A stretch of DNA of 46,207 nucleotides. Source: a virus. Below are positions 14,773-23,035 of this stretch, piece after piece; positions within the stretch are counted from its first letter, which is position 1; every line of letters begins with the position of its first letter. The translations under genes and the position numbers were made by a program. The notes below the pieces were generated by a model that was not told the DNA's origin, did no database searches, and saw only the letters and a program-made list of their open reading frames with translations. The stretch lies in the IMG/VR virus record IMGVR_UViG_3300044997_001296, positions 1 to 46,207 of that record. One strand, given 5' to 3'.

Positions 14773-15945
14773 TTATTTCATTCCCATGCTGGACAGCTCT
14801 TCGGCATCAAATCCGCGATCTTCCAGCGCTTTGCGGATAGCCTTGAGTTCCGCATTGACACCCTTGGTGTCCGCGGCTTTCTTTCCGTCGCCCTGTGGCG
14901 TGTCTTTGCCATAGTCTTTAAGGGACATCAGCCAGGTGGCCCGTGCCATCAGCTCGGTGGTGGATCGCTTGGAAAAATCGGCCTTGACATCATAGATGCT
15001 ATTGGCCTCCTGCGCCATACGCGTTGCCGCTACTTTCTTTTGCGGCGCAAGGACAGGATCGACCTGGTGCTTTCGACCACGATTGTCTCCAGGATCAAGA
15101 TTATCGCTGTGATCCAGCTCTAGGCCTTCGCCTACAGTCACAGCCTCAAACTCAGCACCCTCTTCATCACGCTTGGTGACAGCAAAGCGGGCGCGAATAA
15201 ACTGATCGAACTCCTCATCGCTCATGGAGGCCAGACGATGCTGAACGCGCGCCATCAGTTCTGCGGGAATGACCGAAGCCTCTTTCTTGCTCTTTTCAGA
15301 GGACTTGGAATCGCCATCATCACCTTCGCGGCGCTTTTTCTTGTTGTAGTCTCGCACAATTTCAATCGCGCGCTCGATGGTCTCTTCGTTCCACATCTTC
15401 TGCTTGAGCAGATAGCGTGTAATGTCTCGCTTTTCCAGACCGTGGTCGAGAAGCTTACCCACCTTGCCCATTAAAACACGGAAAGGATTGCCGCGCGTTT
15501 TCTTCTTGGGCTTTCGAGCCTGTGCCTCGCGCAGGTTGAAGGTGACGAGGCGAGAAGTCTTTTCATTGCTGGATTCGTTCATAGTCTTCACTTTGTCGGC
15601 AAGGCGCTGCGCAAGCTCCTGAGCCGTCGGGTCGTACTTGCCCGTATTGGGGTCTTTGGTGCGCTTCCTTGGGTCCTGGGCCATATCAATAGCCTTGACG
15701 ATCTTCTGTACGGCGTCGGTCATCTCTGGCCGTGTTAAGCGCCCGAGCACGTCTTCAAAACGAGGCTTGAACTCTATCGCGCTTCGACTATCGGCGCTGA
15801 TGAATTCAGACAAAAGGCCGAGAAGCTCATCTGGCGATACACCAGATGAGCCGCCCTGTGCATTGAGGGGCAGATTGGTTATCCCATTGGCGGGATTGGA
15901 GGCCAGCCCGCCACCAAATGTCTGTGCGGTTTTCTGCCCTGCCAC
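14773..15945 (-). CDS. Hypothetical virion-region protein
   Basis: 390 residues starting at a GTG at 15945, supported by GAGGAG 9 bases upstream (no nearby in-frame ATG). The N-terminus is Gly/Asn/Ala-rich. A basic middle region (KPKKKTRGNPF, NKKKRREGDD, KSSEKSKKEA) suggests contact with nucleic acid or acidic proteins. A segment near residues 155-200 (LLDHGLEKRDITRYLLKQKMWNEETIERAIEIV) has helical helix-turn-helix-like spacing. The C-terminus has a helix of AIRKALEDRGFDAEEL type. Five bases separate it from the gene before. No family recognised. Confidence 0.65.
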   Translation of the reverse strand: MAGQKTAQTFGGGLASNPANGITNLPLNAQGGSSGVSPDELLGLLSEFISADSRSAIEFKPRFEDVLGRLTRPEMTDAVQKIVKAIDMAQDPRKRTKDPNTGKYDPTAQELAQRLADKVKTMNESSNEKTSRLVTFNLREAQARKPKKKTRGNPFRVLMGKVGKLLDHGLEKRDITRYLLKQKMWNEETIERAIEIVRDYNKKKRREGDDGDSKSSEKSKKEASVIPAELMARVQHRLASMSDEEFDQFIRARFAVTKRDEEGAEFEAVTVGEGLELDHSDNLDPGDNRGRKHQVDPVLAPQKKVAATRMAQEANSIYDVKADFSKRSTTELMARATWLMSLKDYGKDTPQGDGKKAADTKGVNAELKAIRKALEDRGFDAEELSSMGMK

Positions 15946-15950
15946 GTGAT

Positions 15951-16817
15951 TTACTCCTCGTCGTCAACCTGAAGGTTCACGTAGTTGTAGATTTCCGAAG
16001 CAGTACGAGCGCGAACGGATGGATTGCCCTCCCACTCGTTATGGCGCTGATTGCGATCCTTGATATGCTTGCCCTTGAATGCCAGGCGCTGCTCGCGCTG
16101 CTCATTCTGCATGGCGATACGCTGCGCTTCCTGCTCGTCAAGCGCATCAAAGTCGATCATGCCAAAGTTGCCCGCAGCCTCGTTTTCAATCGCAGTGCGC
16201 AAAATAGCGCCCGCTCGGCTGGAAAGCACCGTCGGCTTGCGAAGCGCGCCGATCTGCTCGGACTTCTCCTGCTCCCAGATGTCGTGGCGATTCTTACGGG
16301 CCATGCGTCGCTGCTGTGCATCGAGGATCGCCTGCTGAGACTCGGTATCCTGGGTCTCCATGAACGCCTCGGCGACTTCATACATATTGGGTTCCCAGAT
16401 AGAGGCCGCGCCGCGAAACATAACGTTCATGTAGTCTTCGGGGGTGTAGGCCTTCAGGCCGCTGGTGACCTCTCGCGCAGTGTCGCCTGCATCAATGCCA
16501 TAGCCTGCACGACGAATGGAGTGTGGCGAAAAATCTTCCGCCTCCAACTGCTCCAGGCGCTCATCGATGCTCATAGCACGACGCTCCTGGTACACGCTGG
16601 CTCCCTGTACTCGCTCCCAGGAGCGATCCTCATCTTCCAGGCTGGCATCGCGATCTAGGTCACGCTGCTGCTTGGCGATCTTGATCTGGTTTTCCTGAGA
16701 TGCGGTGCGCAAGTGGGCATATGGGTCATTATTCTGCTTGTAAGCACCAACAAATGTCTCCTCCACATAGCTGGGGAGACCCTCGGTTTCAGAAACTTTG
16801 CGAAGAAACTTACTCAT
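15951..16817 (-). CDS. Hypothetical virion-region protein with two RTAS motifs
   Basis: 288 residues, ATG at 16817, weak Shine-Dalgarno (AGGGA about 11 bases upstream). Mostly helical and charged, with long Glu/Arg/Gln stretches (around 60-95 and 230-265) that could form coiled coils. The tetrapeptide RTAS occurs near residue 37 and near residue 272, close to both ends, which would fit processing sites or a shared virion motif. No known domain recognised. It is in the run of genes between terminase and portal. Confidence 0.65.
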   Translation of the reverse strand: MSKFLRKVSETEGLPSYVEETFVGAYKQNNDPYAHLRTASQENQIKIAKQQRDLDRDASLEDEDRSWERVQGASVYQERRAMSIDERLEQLEAEDFSPHSIRRAGYGIDAGDTAREVTSGLKAYTPEDYMNVMFRGAASIWEPNMYEVAEAFMETQDTESQQAILDAQQRRMARKNRHDIWEQEKSEQIGALRKPTVLSSRAGAILRTAIENEAAGNFGMIDFDALDEQEAQRIAMQNEQREQRLAFKGKHIKDRNQRHNEWEGNPSVRARTASEIYNYVNLQVDDEE

Positions 16818-16850
16818 GTCTTTTTGTCCCTAAAAGGTATCTTGCGCTCC

Positions 16851-17069
16851 TTACTCTTTGCCACCATCTGGATTGAGCAGGGCCGAAAGAGAGATGTGGT
16901 TGGTGTGAATCACAGGAAGCCCTTGTCCATCTCCTGCCACGTTCGATGACTTGGTATCAGTAGGCAGAATCATTCTGGCTCTCTGACCAATTTTATCCAG
17001 ACCGTGCTTCTCCAGAAAAGAGATGTAGTGGTCTGAATTGTCGTCGTTTAATCGTCGAATTTCGTTCAT
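16851..17069 (-). CDS. Small hypothetical protein
   Basis: 72 residues, ATG at 17069 with AGAGGA 6 bases upstream, so translation is well supported despite the size. Polar, no transmembrane segment, no recognised motif. It sits in the same orientation and spacing as its neighbours. An 8-bp hairpin lies between it and the gene upstream. Confidence 0.55.
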   Translation of the reverse strand: MNEIRRLNDDNSDHYISFLEKHGLDKIGQRARMILPTDTKSSNVAGDGQGLPVIHTNHISLSALLNPDGGKE

Positions 17070-17089
17070 CGATCCTCTTTGTACAGGCT

Positions 17090-17122
17090 CTCCCCAGTTC
17101 AGACGCTGCTTAAGCTGGGGAG
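17090..17122 (-). other. Inverted repeat in a minus-strand intergenic leader
   Basis: CTCCCCAG and CTGGGGAG form a perfect 8-bp stem around a 17-base loop, between the stop at 17142 and the Shine-Dalgarno of the 72-residue gene. No T run follows, so it may tune expression or mRNA stability rather than end transcription. Confidence 0.5.
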
Positions 17123-17141
17123 TCCTTGAGGGGAATGGGAA

Positions 17142-18197
17142 TTACTTGTCGTACTTGGACGAAAAGAGATCGTCGATCCACTCTTCGGCGCCGTAGCCAA
17201 GCTCGTTCTTCCAGTAGTTGCGGAGCCGATCATAGTCGGCATCGCTGAGGGTCGCGGTCTTGACCAGACCTTCGACGGCAGCCTGCTTGATCTCCTTGTC
17301 CAGCGAGGACGCCATGACGTTCTTGATCTTCTCGCCTTCGGCGGAAAGGGCCTGAGCGGCGGTCTCGGCCTCGCCGAGCATCGCAGCCACATACTCGCTG
17401 GGGAAGCCCGCACTGGCGCACTTCTTGATGAATGCTTCTCGGCTTGCGCCCTTCAGATCAGAAATCTTCACGAAACCAGATGCCGTGCGCACTTCGTTTG
17501 CCTTCGATGTGGCTTCGGCGATCTTCTTTTCAGCCTCTTCCACAGAGTTGACGATAGACATGCGGTAAGCATGGCGCTTGGCGATCTTGGCGCTGCGCTC
17601 CATCTGCTCGCGTGCACCCTCTTCAATCTGAGCGGCGAGTGCCTGTCGGCGCTCATTGCGAGCAGCCAGAATCGTGTTCACCAGTTCGGTGTCGCCCGCG
17701 GCCTTGGCGGCCTCGATAGCCTCGGCGCTGAGCTGCTGAGCGCTGGAGAAGACAATCTTGCGGCGTGGCTGAGCCGAAGCTTCCTTGCCGCGGACAATCT
17801 TCTTGTCCTCATCCATCTCTTCCTCATCGACCTCGTCCTCCTTGGACTTGAACTGATGCTTCTTCAATGCGTCGGGAAGCGACTTCTTGGCGGTGACCAC
17901 TTCGGTCTCCGCTTCTGCGGTTGCTTCTTTGTCTTCGAAGTTCGTCTCGTCGTTCTTCAGCGATTCGAGATACTGCTTGACTTCCTCGGACATGCCCTTG
18001 CCCTCAGCGTCTTCGAAGTTCGTCTCGTCGTTCTTCAGCGATTCGAGATACTGCTTGACTTCCTCGGACATGCCCTTGCCCTCAGCCTCGCGCACCTGCG
18101 CCAGGCGAGAACCAAAGCTGTCCCAGTCAATGCCTGTGAATACTTTTTCCGAGTCCAGAGCGTCACCCTGAATCTTTGTGGGGAAAATGCGTGCCAT
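17142..18197 (-). CDS. Hypothetical virion-region protein with a perfect internal duplication
   Basis: 351 residues. I start it at the ATG at 18197 because AGGAGG lies 12 bases upstream; an in-frame TTG further up would overlap that signal. Residues 38-63 and 64-89 are identical 26-residue repeats (GMSEEVKQYLESLK core), encoded by an exact 78-bp tandem duplication. An acidic stretch (DEVDEEEMDEDKK) and long alanine-rich helices follow; the middle contains RTAS. The C-terminus (YDRLRNYWKNELGYGAEEW) is aromatic. Its ATG directly follows the stop of the DUF192 gene (TAAAATG). No family recognised; scaffold or internal head protein is possible. Confidence 0.68.
   Translation of the reverse strand: MARIFPTKIQGDALDSEKVFTGIDWDSFGSRLAQVREAEGKGMSEEVKQYLESLKNDETNFEDAEGKGMSEEVKQYLESLKNDETNFEDKEATAEAETEVVTAKKSLPDALKKHQFKSKEDEVDEEEMDEDKKIVRGKEASAQPRRKIVFSSAQQLSAEAIEAAKAAGDTELVNTILAARNERRQALAAQIEEGAREQMERSAKIAKRHAYRMSIVNSVEEAEKKIAEATSKANEVRTASGFVKISDLKGASREAFIKKCASAGFPSEYVAAMLGEAETAAQALSAEGEKIKNVMASSLDKEIKQAAVEGLVKTATLSDADYDRLRNYWKNELGYGAEEWIDDLFSSKYDK
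17931..18086 (-). repeat. Perfect 78-bp tandem duplication, two copies, inside a coding region
   Basis: Copies 17931-18008 and 18009-18086 are identical base for base and in frame (26 codons). Identity at third codon positions points to a recent duplication. Confidence 0.95.
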
Positions 18198-18198
18198 T

Positions 18199-18690
18199 TT
18201 AGTTGTTGTCCTCCTCAAGAGAGCCTTCTAGAAGATTCACTTCCAGCTTTTGCCAGTCGATACCTGGCTTTTTCATCGCCATTTTTTGAAAACGACGATT
18301 TTCATGGTTTTGAGCATAGCGCTCGCCTTTTTGCCGAACTCGCAGAGCGTTGTCGGCATACTCAATCAGGTCACCTTTGGCTATGCCCAGTCGCGAAAAT
18401 GCACCTCGCTTAGCCTCGACGACAAACCGCACATCGTCCGTCTGTGGCTCCACGCGTGTGGGGTCATCAGGACTCATGTCGGCAAGATGTACAATTCGAC
18501 CGCTGTCATCACAAAAGGCGAGACTGAGGCCGAACGGCACGTTTTTATTCCAGAAGCCATAGCGGTCTGTGTGCGGAAACACGAACAGAACCGCTTCATC
18601 ATCCTCAAGAGGCTCCGCGAACATCAATCCGCGGGTCCGCTTTTCATCGTTATCCGCCACAAAGCGAATTCGGAATCGAGGCTGATCCAT
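18199..18690 (-). CDS. DUF192 family protein
   Basis: 163 residues. The ATG at 18690 overlaps the stop of the gene before (TAATG) and has GGAGG upstream. The DUF192 pattern is visible: RTRGLMF (18-24), VLFVFP (34-39), FWNKNVPFGLSLAF (46-59), then RIVHLADMSP and VVEAKRGAFSRLGIAKGD. Family proteins are small beta-rich domains, often exported, with no settled biochemical role; some homologues have been linked to allergen-like folds. Here no signal peptide is present, and a polar tail of about 45 residues follows the domain. The family motif usually reads W-M-K-N; here Asn replaces Met. Its presence among phage virion genes is unusual. Confidence 0.8.
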   Translation of the reverse strand: MDQPRFRIRFVADNDEKRTRGLMFAEPLEDDEAVLFVFPHTDRYGFWNKNVPFGLSLAFCDDSGRIVHLADMSPDDPTRVEPQTDDVRFVVEAKRGAFSRLGIAKGDLIEYADNALRVRQKGERYAQNHENRRFQKMAMKKPGIDWQKLEVNLLEGSLEEDNN

Positions 18691-21101
18691 TAGACCTCCT
18701 TCAACATGGTTTCTAAAGCGCGCATCGCGGCATCGGCGCTGGCGTAATCGCCCGTCTCCTCCAGCGCAGCAACACGCATCAAAAGATTTCGCGCCGCATG
18801 TGCACGCACATCCACTCCCTCTTCCATTGGATTGGAATCGGGCATTGACTCCACAAGATCGATGGGCGCTGCGGGCATTTCGGGCGCAACCGTTGCCGCC
18901 GCCTCGGGCTGCGTCTGTTGCAAGAGCTTGGCTGCATTGCCCAGAACTACAGGGGGAGTGTCGGCATCGAGTCGCGAACGATAGGCAATCGGGTGCTTGC
19001 GGCGCTGTTTTTGATCCGCGCGCGTTCCCGTGGTGCCTCCTCGCGCCTCTATGTCCGAAATCATCTGACGGACGTTTTGCGTCTCTTCCTCCATGATCTT
19101 CTGGAAGGCGGTTGGATTTTGCCAGCGGTTGAGCGCCATGATGGGACCCTTGTGGATAGGTTTACCCTGGTCATCCACCTGCTGAACACGGAAGCGTCGG
19201 AATCCCTGTGGATAGAGAGCCTCCCAGGCTCGTTTTGCCACTCTGCCCAGCTCTTCGTCGCTCATCTCCGTCCAGGGCTTGGGGTCTGTTCCCTGCTCCT
19301 GGGCCAGCTCGTTGCGCGCCCATTCATAAGCCGCAACGCGCGTGTGCGAATCGAAGCTTTCCGTCATCTCATCGAATTTTTCTTCGCTGTACTTGTTCGA
19401 CTTGTTGAGGAAGAAGTTTTCCAGCATCTGGATCAGCAAGGCGCGATGAGGGCGATAGATCGGATTGGTATCGATCTGGTCCAGAACGTAGTTGCGGAAT
19501 CGCTCTGGTTCGCTCTGGCCGATATTGGTGCCAGGAATGCGGAATTTGCGCTCCAGATTGTACTCTTCATGCGCCTTCAGGCCTCCCTCAATCAGAAGGC
19601 GGCTGAACAGCGCCATCGGGCTGAGTCCAGACATCGCCTCTTCATTGTCGCCAAAGAGCGTTTCAAGCTCCTCGGGAGTGTTCAGCCCTGAATACAGATG
19701 CCGATGAGGCGGAATCAATCCCATGCCATAGGGCTTGAGTGGATACGGCGTGCGCTTGCCATCCTCGCCAACACGGCTGTCGGGGTAGGCTCCAACGCGA
19801 TAGTAGTAGGGCAGAAGCTGCTTTCGAAGTGCGTCGATCTCGGCCTTTTTAGCGGCAAGCTCTTCGGGCGAGATATAGTCGTGCCCAATGCGATCCTCCT
19901 CCTTGATGAGGTCCAAAGCACGAGGCTTAGGAGCCTTCACCTCGGTGGATTGAGCATTCTCAGGCGCTTTCTCCGCAGGTGCAGCAGGTGTCTGGGTCTT
20001 GCGTCGCTTGCGGCGAGCCAGCTCAGGATTGAATGCCTCCACGAGATTGCGAAGCAGAGACTGAACGCGACGCTCGTAACTGCCCTTGGCAGTAATAGCG
20101 CTGCGCTTTGCCTCTTCTGTTTTTGTTTCTTGCATGGCCTTGACCGCAGCCTTCAGCTTATTGAAGCTCTCCATCATCTGCTGGTAAAGCTGATCAATGA
20201 GCTGTACGGCCTTGTTGAATTCCGCCTCCTCCTGAATCGGATCGGCGGCATTCTGAAGTCTGGCCTCCATCGCTTTTCGCCCGCGGTCCAGCAGGCTCTT
20301 GATGTATGTAGGCTGCTCCACGATGCGCTCAGGCAGCGCCTTATTGAAGCTGTCCATCAGGTCATCGATGTTGCGCACCTGTTCGGCGTCGTAATCGTCT
20401 GCGCCCTCAGGCGTGCTGGGTGCTGCGATCAGGTCGCCCAGAGTGTCTCCATCACCATCTTTGCCCTTGAGCGTATCATTCAGAGATTTTGTCTGAGTCA
20501 AAATGCGCTGCTGGTTCTGGCCCACAATCGTGTCCATCATTTTGGCTGCGCCATTGAGAGTCCAGGTGAGAATGGATGCCCCCTTTTCAGGCTCCCATGC
20601 ACCAAGAGACGCCAGAAGGTTGGTCTTTCCTTCCGTGCGCGTTACGAATTCATGCACGGCCTCGTCAGCCATGTCCATGATCTCGCTGTCGCCGACGTTA
20701 TAGCTTTGAAGCAGCGCTTTCTTCTGAGAGTTGATGCGCTTCATCAATGTGGGAATCTGCGTCATCAACCATCGGAAAAACACAGCGCGAAGATTGTTTT
20801 CGTTTGCCTTCAGGTAGCTCTCGTACACCTCGCCGCCTGCACGTCGTGCCTTTTCAATCACACGTGCGGTCTCCTGAATGTCGGCAAGCGCCTGCTGTTG
20901 CGAAGGCTCTCCCTCTTCCACGGCAACTACCACACGCTTCATGGCCAGCGTGCTGCTGCTGAGCCGCAAAGACGGGCCTGACTTCGCGCCCTCTGCAGTG
21001 TACAGTGTCAGATAGGCAGAGATCATCGACAACCGCTGCATGCTCTCTGCAGAAAGAACGGTGTCAAGGAAAGGAATGTAAGACTGTCGATTAAACTTCA
21101 T
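18690..21101 (-). CDS. Giant protein with a sigma-70 region 2-like N-terminal domain
   Basis: 803 residues from the ATG at 21101 (AGGAG 13 bases upstream; an in-frame TTG at 21125 would swallow it). Residues 100-230 follow the sigma-70 region 2 layout: DMADEAVHEFVTR, then AWEPEKGASILTWTLNGAAK, a helix with QNQQRI, and KSLNDTLKGKDGDGDTLGDLI, like the SLD...LGDLI segment after region 2 in sigma factors. A basic Pro/Ala-rich linker (RRKRRKTQTPAAPAEKAPE) and a long unknown domain follow, including PWTEMSDEELGRVAKRAWE, which resembles a segment of the plus-strand protein at 37942-39657. The last 35 residues form a helical hairpin (ALEETGDYASADAAMRAL). No region 4 is evident. It could bind host RNA polymerase or be a virion protein that reused the fold. 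Confidence 0.62.
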   Translation of the reverse strand: MKFNRQSYIPFLDTVLSAESMQRLSMISAYLTLYTAEGAKSGPSLRLSSSTLAMKRVVVAVEEGEPSQQQALADIQETARVIEKARRAGGEVYESYLKANENNLRAVFFRWLMTQIPTLMKRINSQKKALLQSYNVGDSEIMDMADEAVHEFVTRTEGKTNLLASLGAWEPEKGASILTWTLNGAAKMMDTIVGQNQQRILTQTKSLNDTLKGKDGDGDTLGDLIAAPSTPEGADDYDAEQVRNIDDLMDSFNKALPERIVEQPTYIKSLLDRGRKAMEARLQNAADPIQEEAEFNKAVQLIDQLYQQMMESFNKLKAAVKAMQETKTEEAKRSAITAKGSYERRVQSLLRNLVEAFNPELARRKRRKTQTPAAPAEKAPENAQSTEVKAPKPRALDLIKEEDRIGHDYISPEELAAKKAEIDALRKQLLPYYYRVGAYPDSRVGEDGKRTPYPLKPYGMGLIPPHRHLYSGLNTPEELETLFGDNEEAMSGLSPMALFSRLLIEGGLKAHEEYNLERKFRIPGTNIGQSEPERFRNYVLDQIDTNPIYRPHRALLIQMLENFFLNKSNKYSEEKFDEMTESFDSHTRVAAYEWARNELAQEQGTDPKPWTEMSDEELGRVAKRAWEALYPQGFRRFRVQQVDDQGKPIHKGPIMALNRWQNPTAFQKIMEEETQNVRQMISDIEARGGTTGTRADQKQRRKHPIAYRSRLDADTPPVVLGNAAKLLQQTQPEAAATVAPEMPAAPIDLVESMPDSNPMEEGVDVRAHAARNLLMRVAALEETGDYASADAAMRALETMLKEV

Positions 21102-21127
21102 GGGAATCTCTTGTTCTCCTGACAAAC

Positions 21128-21919
21128 TTAGGCCTGGACCTGCTCAAAGCCCTCCAGGCTGCGACTGAGCTGCTTCAGTCGAAAATCGAGGGCATCCGCC
21201 TCATCATAACGCCCCTCGGAGTCCAGAGACTCCGCCTGCTTGACCAGCTCTTCGATTTGAGAGCTTACGGAAGAAAACACGGTGCGCATCTGCCCGCGCA
21301 GGCCGAAGACATCCCACTCTTCCTGAGAGGGCCTGGCACCAAAGGTGCCTGCGGTCACGGTGCGCTGTCCTGATAGTTGCGCATACTCCTGCTTCAGCCA
21401 GCGCCGCTTGGCATTGGCGTCTGCATAACGCAGGGGCTTCAGCTCATAACGGTTGTCTGCCGCGTAGGTGACAAAGACTCGGCGATGACATGCCGCAAAG
21501 AGAAGTTGATAAACGCGCTCTGGGGTATCCAGATGCGCCAGATCGGCTGTTGGCTGTTCGATCTCACGAGCGATCATCGCCGCGCGAACACCAAAGCTCA
21601 CCTGCTGCAGCCAGTTGTGAACCTTCCGAAGATCGCGCTCTTCCATCGCAGGCATTCCGCCATGTTCGTTGTAACGCATCGGCAGCTCGGCAAGCTTCAG
21701 GCCCTCTTTAGACTCTTCATAGTCCGCAAGCGTCTTGATCATAGCCACCAGATTGCCCCGCGGGTCTCCGTGCTTCTCGCTGGAGAAGACAGGCGGCAAT
21801 TTCAGCAAGCCGCGTTGAAAGCGCTGTGAATTAGGATGCGACTTGCTCCAAACGGCAAGTTCATGCATCTTATCTGCCAGCGCCTCGGCGTGATCAGAGA
21901 GGCTAAAACGTGTCATCAT
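21128..21919 (-). CDS. Hypothetical protein with C-terminal AD helical hairpin
   Basis: 263 residues beginning ATGATG at 21919, three bases after the stop of the previous gene (TAAATCATG), so translation is probably coupled; no clear Shine-Dalgarno. Helical and charged throughout, without cysteine clusters or membrane segments. The C-terminus reads ESLDSEGRYDEADALDFRL, a helix-turn-helix hairpin shape also found at the ends of other proteins in this window. No known family recognised. It sits between a winged-helix-like protein and the giant sigma-like protein. Confidence 0.6.
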   Translation of the reverse strand: MMTRFSLSDHAEALADKMHELAVWSKSHPNSQRFQRGLLKLPPVFSSEKHGDPRGNLVAMIKTLADYEESKEGLKLAELPMRYNEHGGMPAMEERDLRKVHNWLQQVSFGVRAAMIAREIEQPTADLAHLDTPERVYQLLFAACHRRVFVTYAADNRYELKPLRYADANAKRRWLKQEYAQLSGQRTVTAGTFGARPSQEEWDVFGLRGQMRTVFSSVSSQIEELVKQAESLDSEGRYDEADALDFRLKQLSRSLEGFEQVQA

Positions 21920-21922
21920 GAT

Positions 21923-22447
21923 TTATTTGGTATCCAGAGTGCGCTTGAATCGCGATGCGGTGGCCACGCGAGCTGGCTCTTCGGATGCAGCAACCTCGCG
22001 AGCGGCATTCAGATCAAACTTGGATTTGGTCCGCGATTTGCGAAACTCGTTGACGGGCTGATTGAGATAGTGATATCGCAGCGCAATCCTGCCGCGCTCC
22101 GTGAGCGTCACGGCGCGTCCCGATCCTCGAATAAGCTCTGCGGTTTTGAGACCCAACAGATCGTGGTCCGAGATCGAAAGAGGCACGCGATAGATGGTCT
22201 CCCCTGTTCGGCTGGAGTTGACAAAAGACTGGGCCGCCGTCACAATCTCATCCTGAGACTGCTCGATCAACTTGAGCATCTCAATCGTTCGCTCGGAAAG
22301 CTTCAGCTTGGCCTCTCGGACGGTGCCGCCGCCAAGAAGCTGCGCCTGGAGCGCAGAAAGAGCCGCAGGATCACTCTCCATACCAGGGGAGTCAAAAAGC
22401 TCTTCGTGAAGATCAAGTGTGTGTACGGGTTTGATGGGATACGGCAT
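21923..22447 (-). CDS. Putative winged-helix DNA-binding protein
   Basis: 174 residues, ATG at 22447 with CAGGAG upstream. Residues 50-130 have the pattern of a winged helix: a leading helix (ERTIEMLKLIEQ), then LLGLKTAELIRGSGRAVTLTERGRIALRYHYL, which matches the recognition helix and wing seen in MarR- or PadR-like regulators (leu-lys...aE-l-i-r...-v-t-LTerGr). A basic C-terminal tail follows. It is the first gene after a terminator, with a TATAAG element 20 bases upstream, so it may open a transcription unit. Possible regulator of phage genes; a terminase-like or structural use of the fold cannot be excluded. Confidence 0.5.
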   Translation of the reverse strand: MPYPIKPVHTLDLHEELFDSPGMESDPAALSALQAQLLGGGTVREAKLKLSERTIEMLKLIEQSQDEIVTAAQSFVNSSRTGETIYRVPLSISDHDLLGLKTAELIRGSGRAVTLTERGRIALRYHYLNQPVNEFRKSRTKSKFDLNAAREVAASEEPARVATASRFKRTLDTK

Positions 22448-22466
22448 GTTCTGCTCCTGGAAACTA

Positions 22467-22472
22467 CTTATA
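22467..22472 (-). promoter_or_regulatory. Candidate TATAAG promoter element
   Basis: CTATAAGTAG on the minus strand lies between the terminator at 22491-22523 and the ATG at 22447, leaving a short leader that contains the CAGGAG ribosome binding site. The placement right after a terminator supports a promoter. No clear -35 box. Confidence 0.4.
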
Positions 22473-22490
22473 GGTCGTCTTCTGAAAAAG

Positions 22491-22523
22491 AAACACGCTG
22501 ACCTGTCTGCGGCCAGCGTGTTT
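22491..22523 (-). terminator. Rho-independent terminator
   Basis: A 10-bp stem AAACACGCTG/CAGCGTGTTT with a 13-base loop, followed on the minus strand by TTTCTTTTTC. It lies 23 bases past the stop of the gene ending at 22546. The flanks are A/T-rich on both sides, so it may work in both directions. Confidence 0.85.
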
Positions 22524-22545
22524 TTGAAAAAGTGTGGTTTGCAGA

Positions 22546-23007
22546 TTATCGCCTGGGCACCAGATTCTTCCAGCGATTGGTAGAATCGTTATTGGCCTCG
22601 TAGGCATTTTCCCAGGTAAAATCGGTAAGATCGCCCATCGCCATACTGGGACTGGAGGCGATACTGCCTGGATCGACATAGGCGGGACCTGGGACCGAAT
22701 CGGAGCCATGCAGCAGGCCTTCCATATTCTTATCTTCGTCGCCCACCAGATCGCGATACTCAGGAGAGAGGTAGCGAGGCTGCTTTTGTCGAAGATCATC
22801 ATTCTCTTCAAACTCGTCTTCCAGCTCCTTGTAGGGCACAACAAACTGGTCGTAATGCAAATTCGGATCGATATCCCAGGTCTTCGGCAGATACTGGGCC
22901 ACACGATTGGCCACCGCTGTGATGAGATCGGCTTCGGGCTGCATGCCGCGATCATCCAGGGCGTTCGCTGCATCGATCAGATGTTTGAGAGCCGCGTGCT
23001 TATCCAT
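22546..23007 (-). CDS. Hypothetical protein with N-terminal AD helical hairpin
   Basis: 153 residues, ATG at 23007 with AGGA upstream. Residues 4-31 read as two helices around a turn (LIDAANALDDRGMQPEADLI), the same motif found at the C-termini of other proteins in this window. The rest is polar and acidic (around residue 65 a Glu/Asp run) with no recognised domain. It follows the UDP-galactopyranose mutase gene by about 28 bases and ends just before a terminator, so it is the last gene of that unit. Function unknown. Confidence 0.6.
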   Translation of the reverse strand: MDKHAALKHLIDAANALDDRGMQPEADLITAVANRVAQYLPKTWDIDPNLHYDQFVVPYKELEDEFEENDDLRQKQPRYLSPEYRDLVGDEDKNMEGLLHGSDSVPGPAYVDPGSIASSPSMAMGDLTDFTWENAYEANNDSTNRWKNLVPRR

Positions 23008-23035
23008 GTAGCTCTAATCCTGCGCCCTGAAAGAC

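Noticed and set aside
19698-20981. Long plus-strand reading frame over the giant sigma-like gene
   Set aside because: Antisense shadow; no ribosome binding site or recognisable domain.
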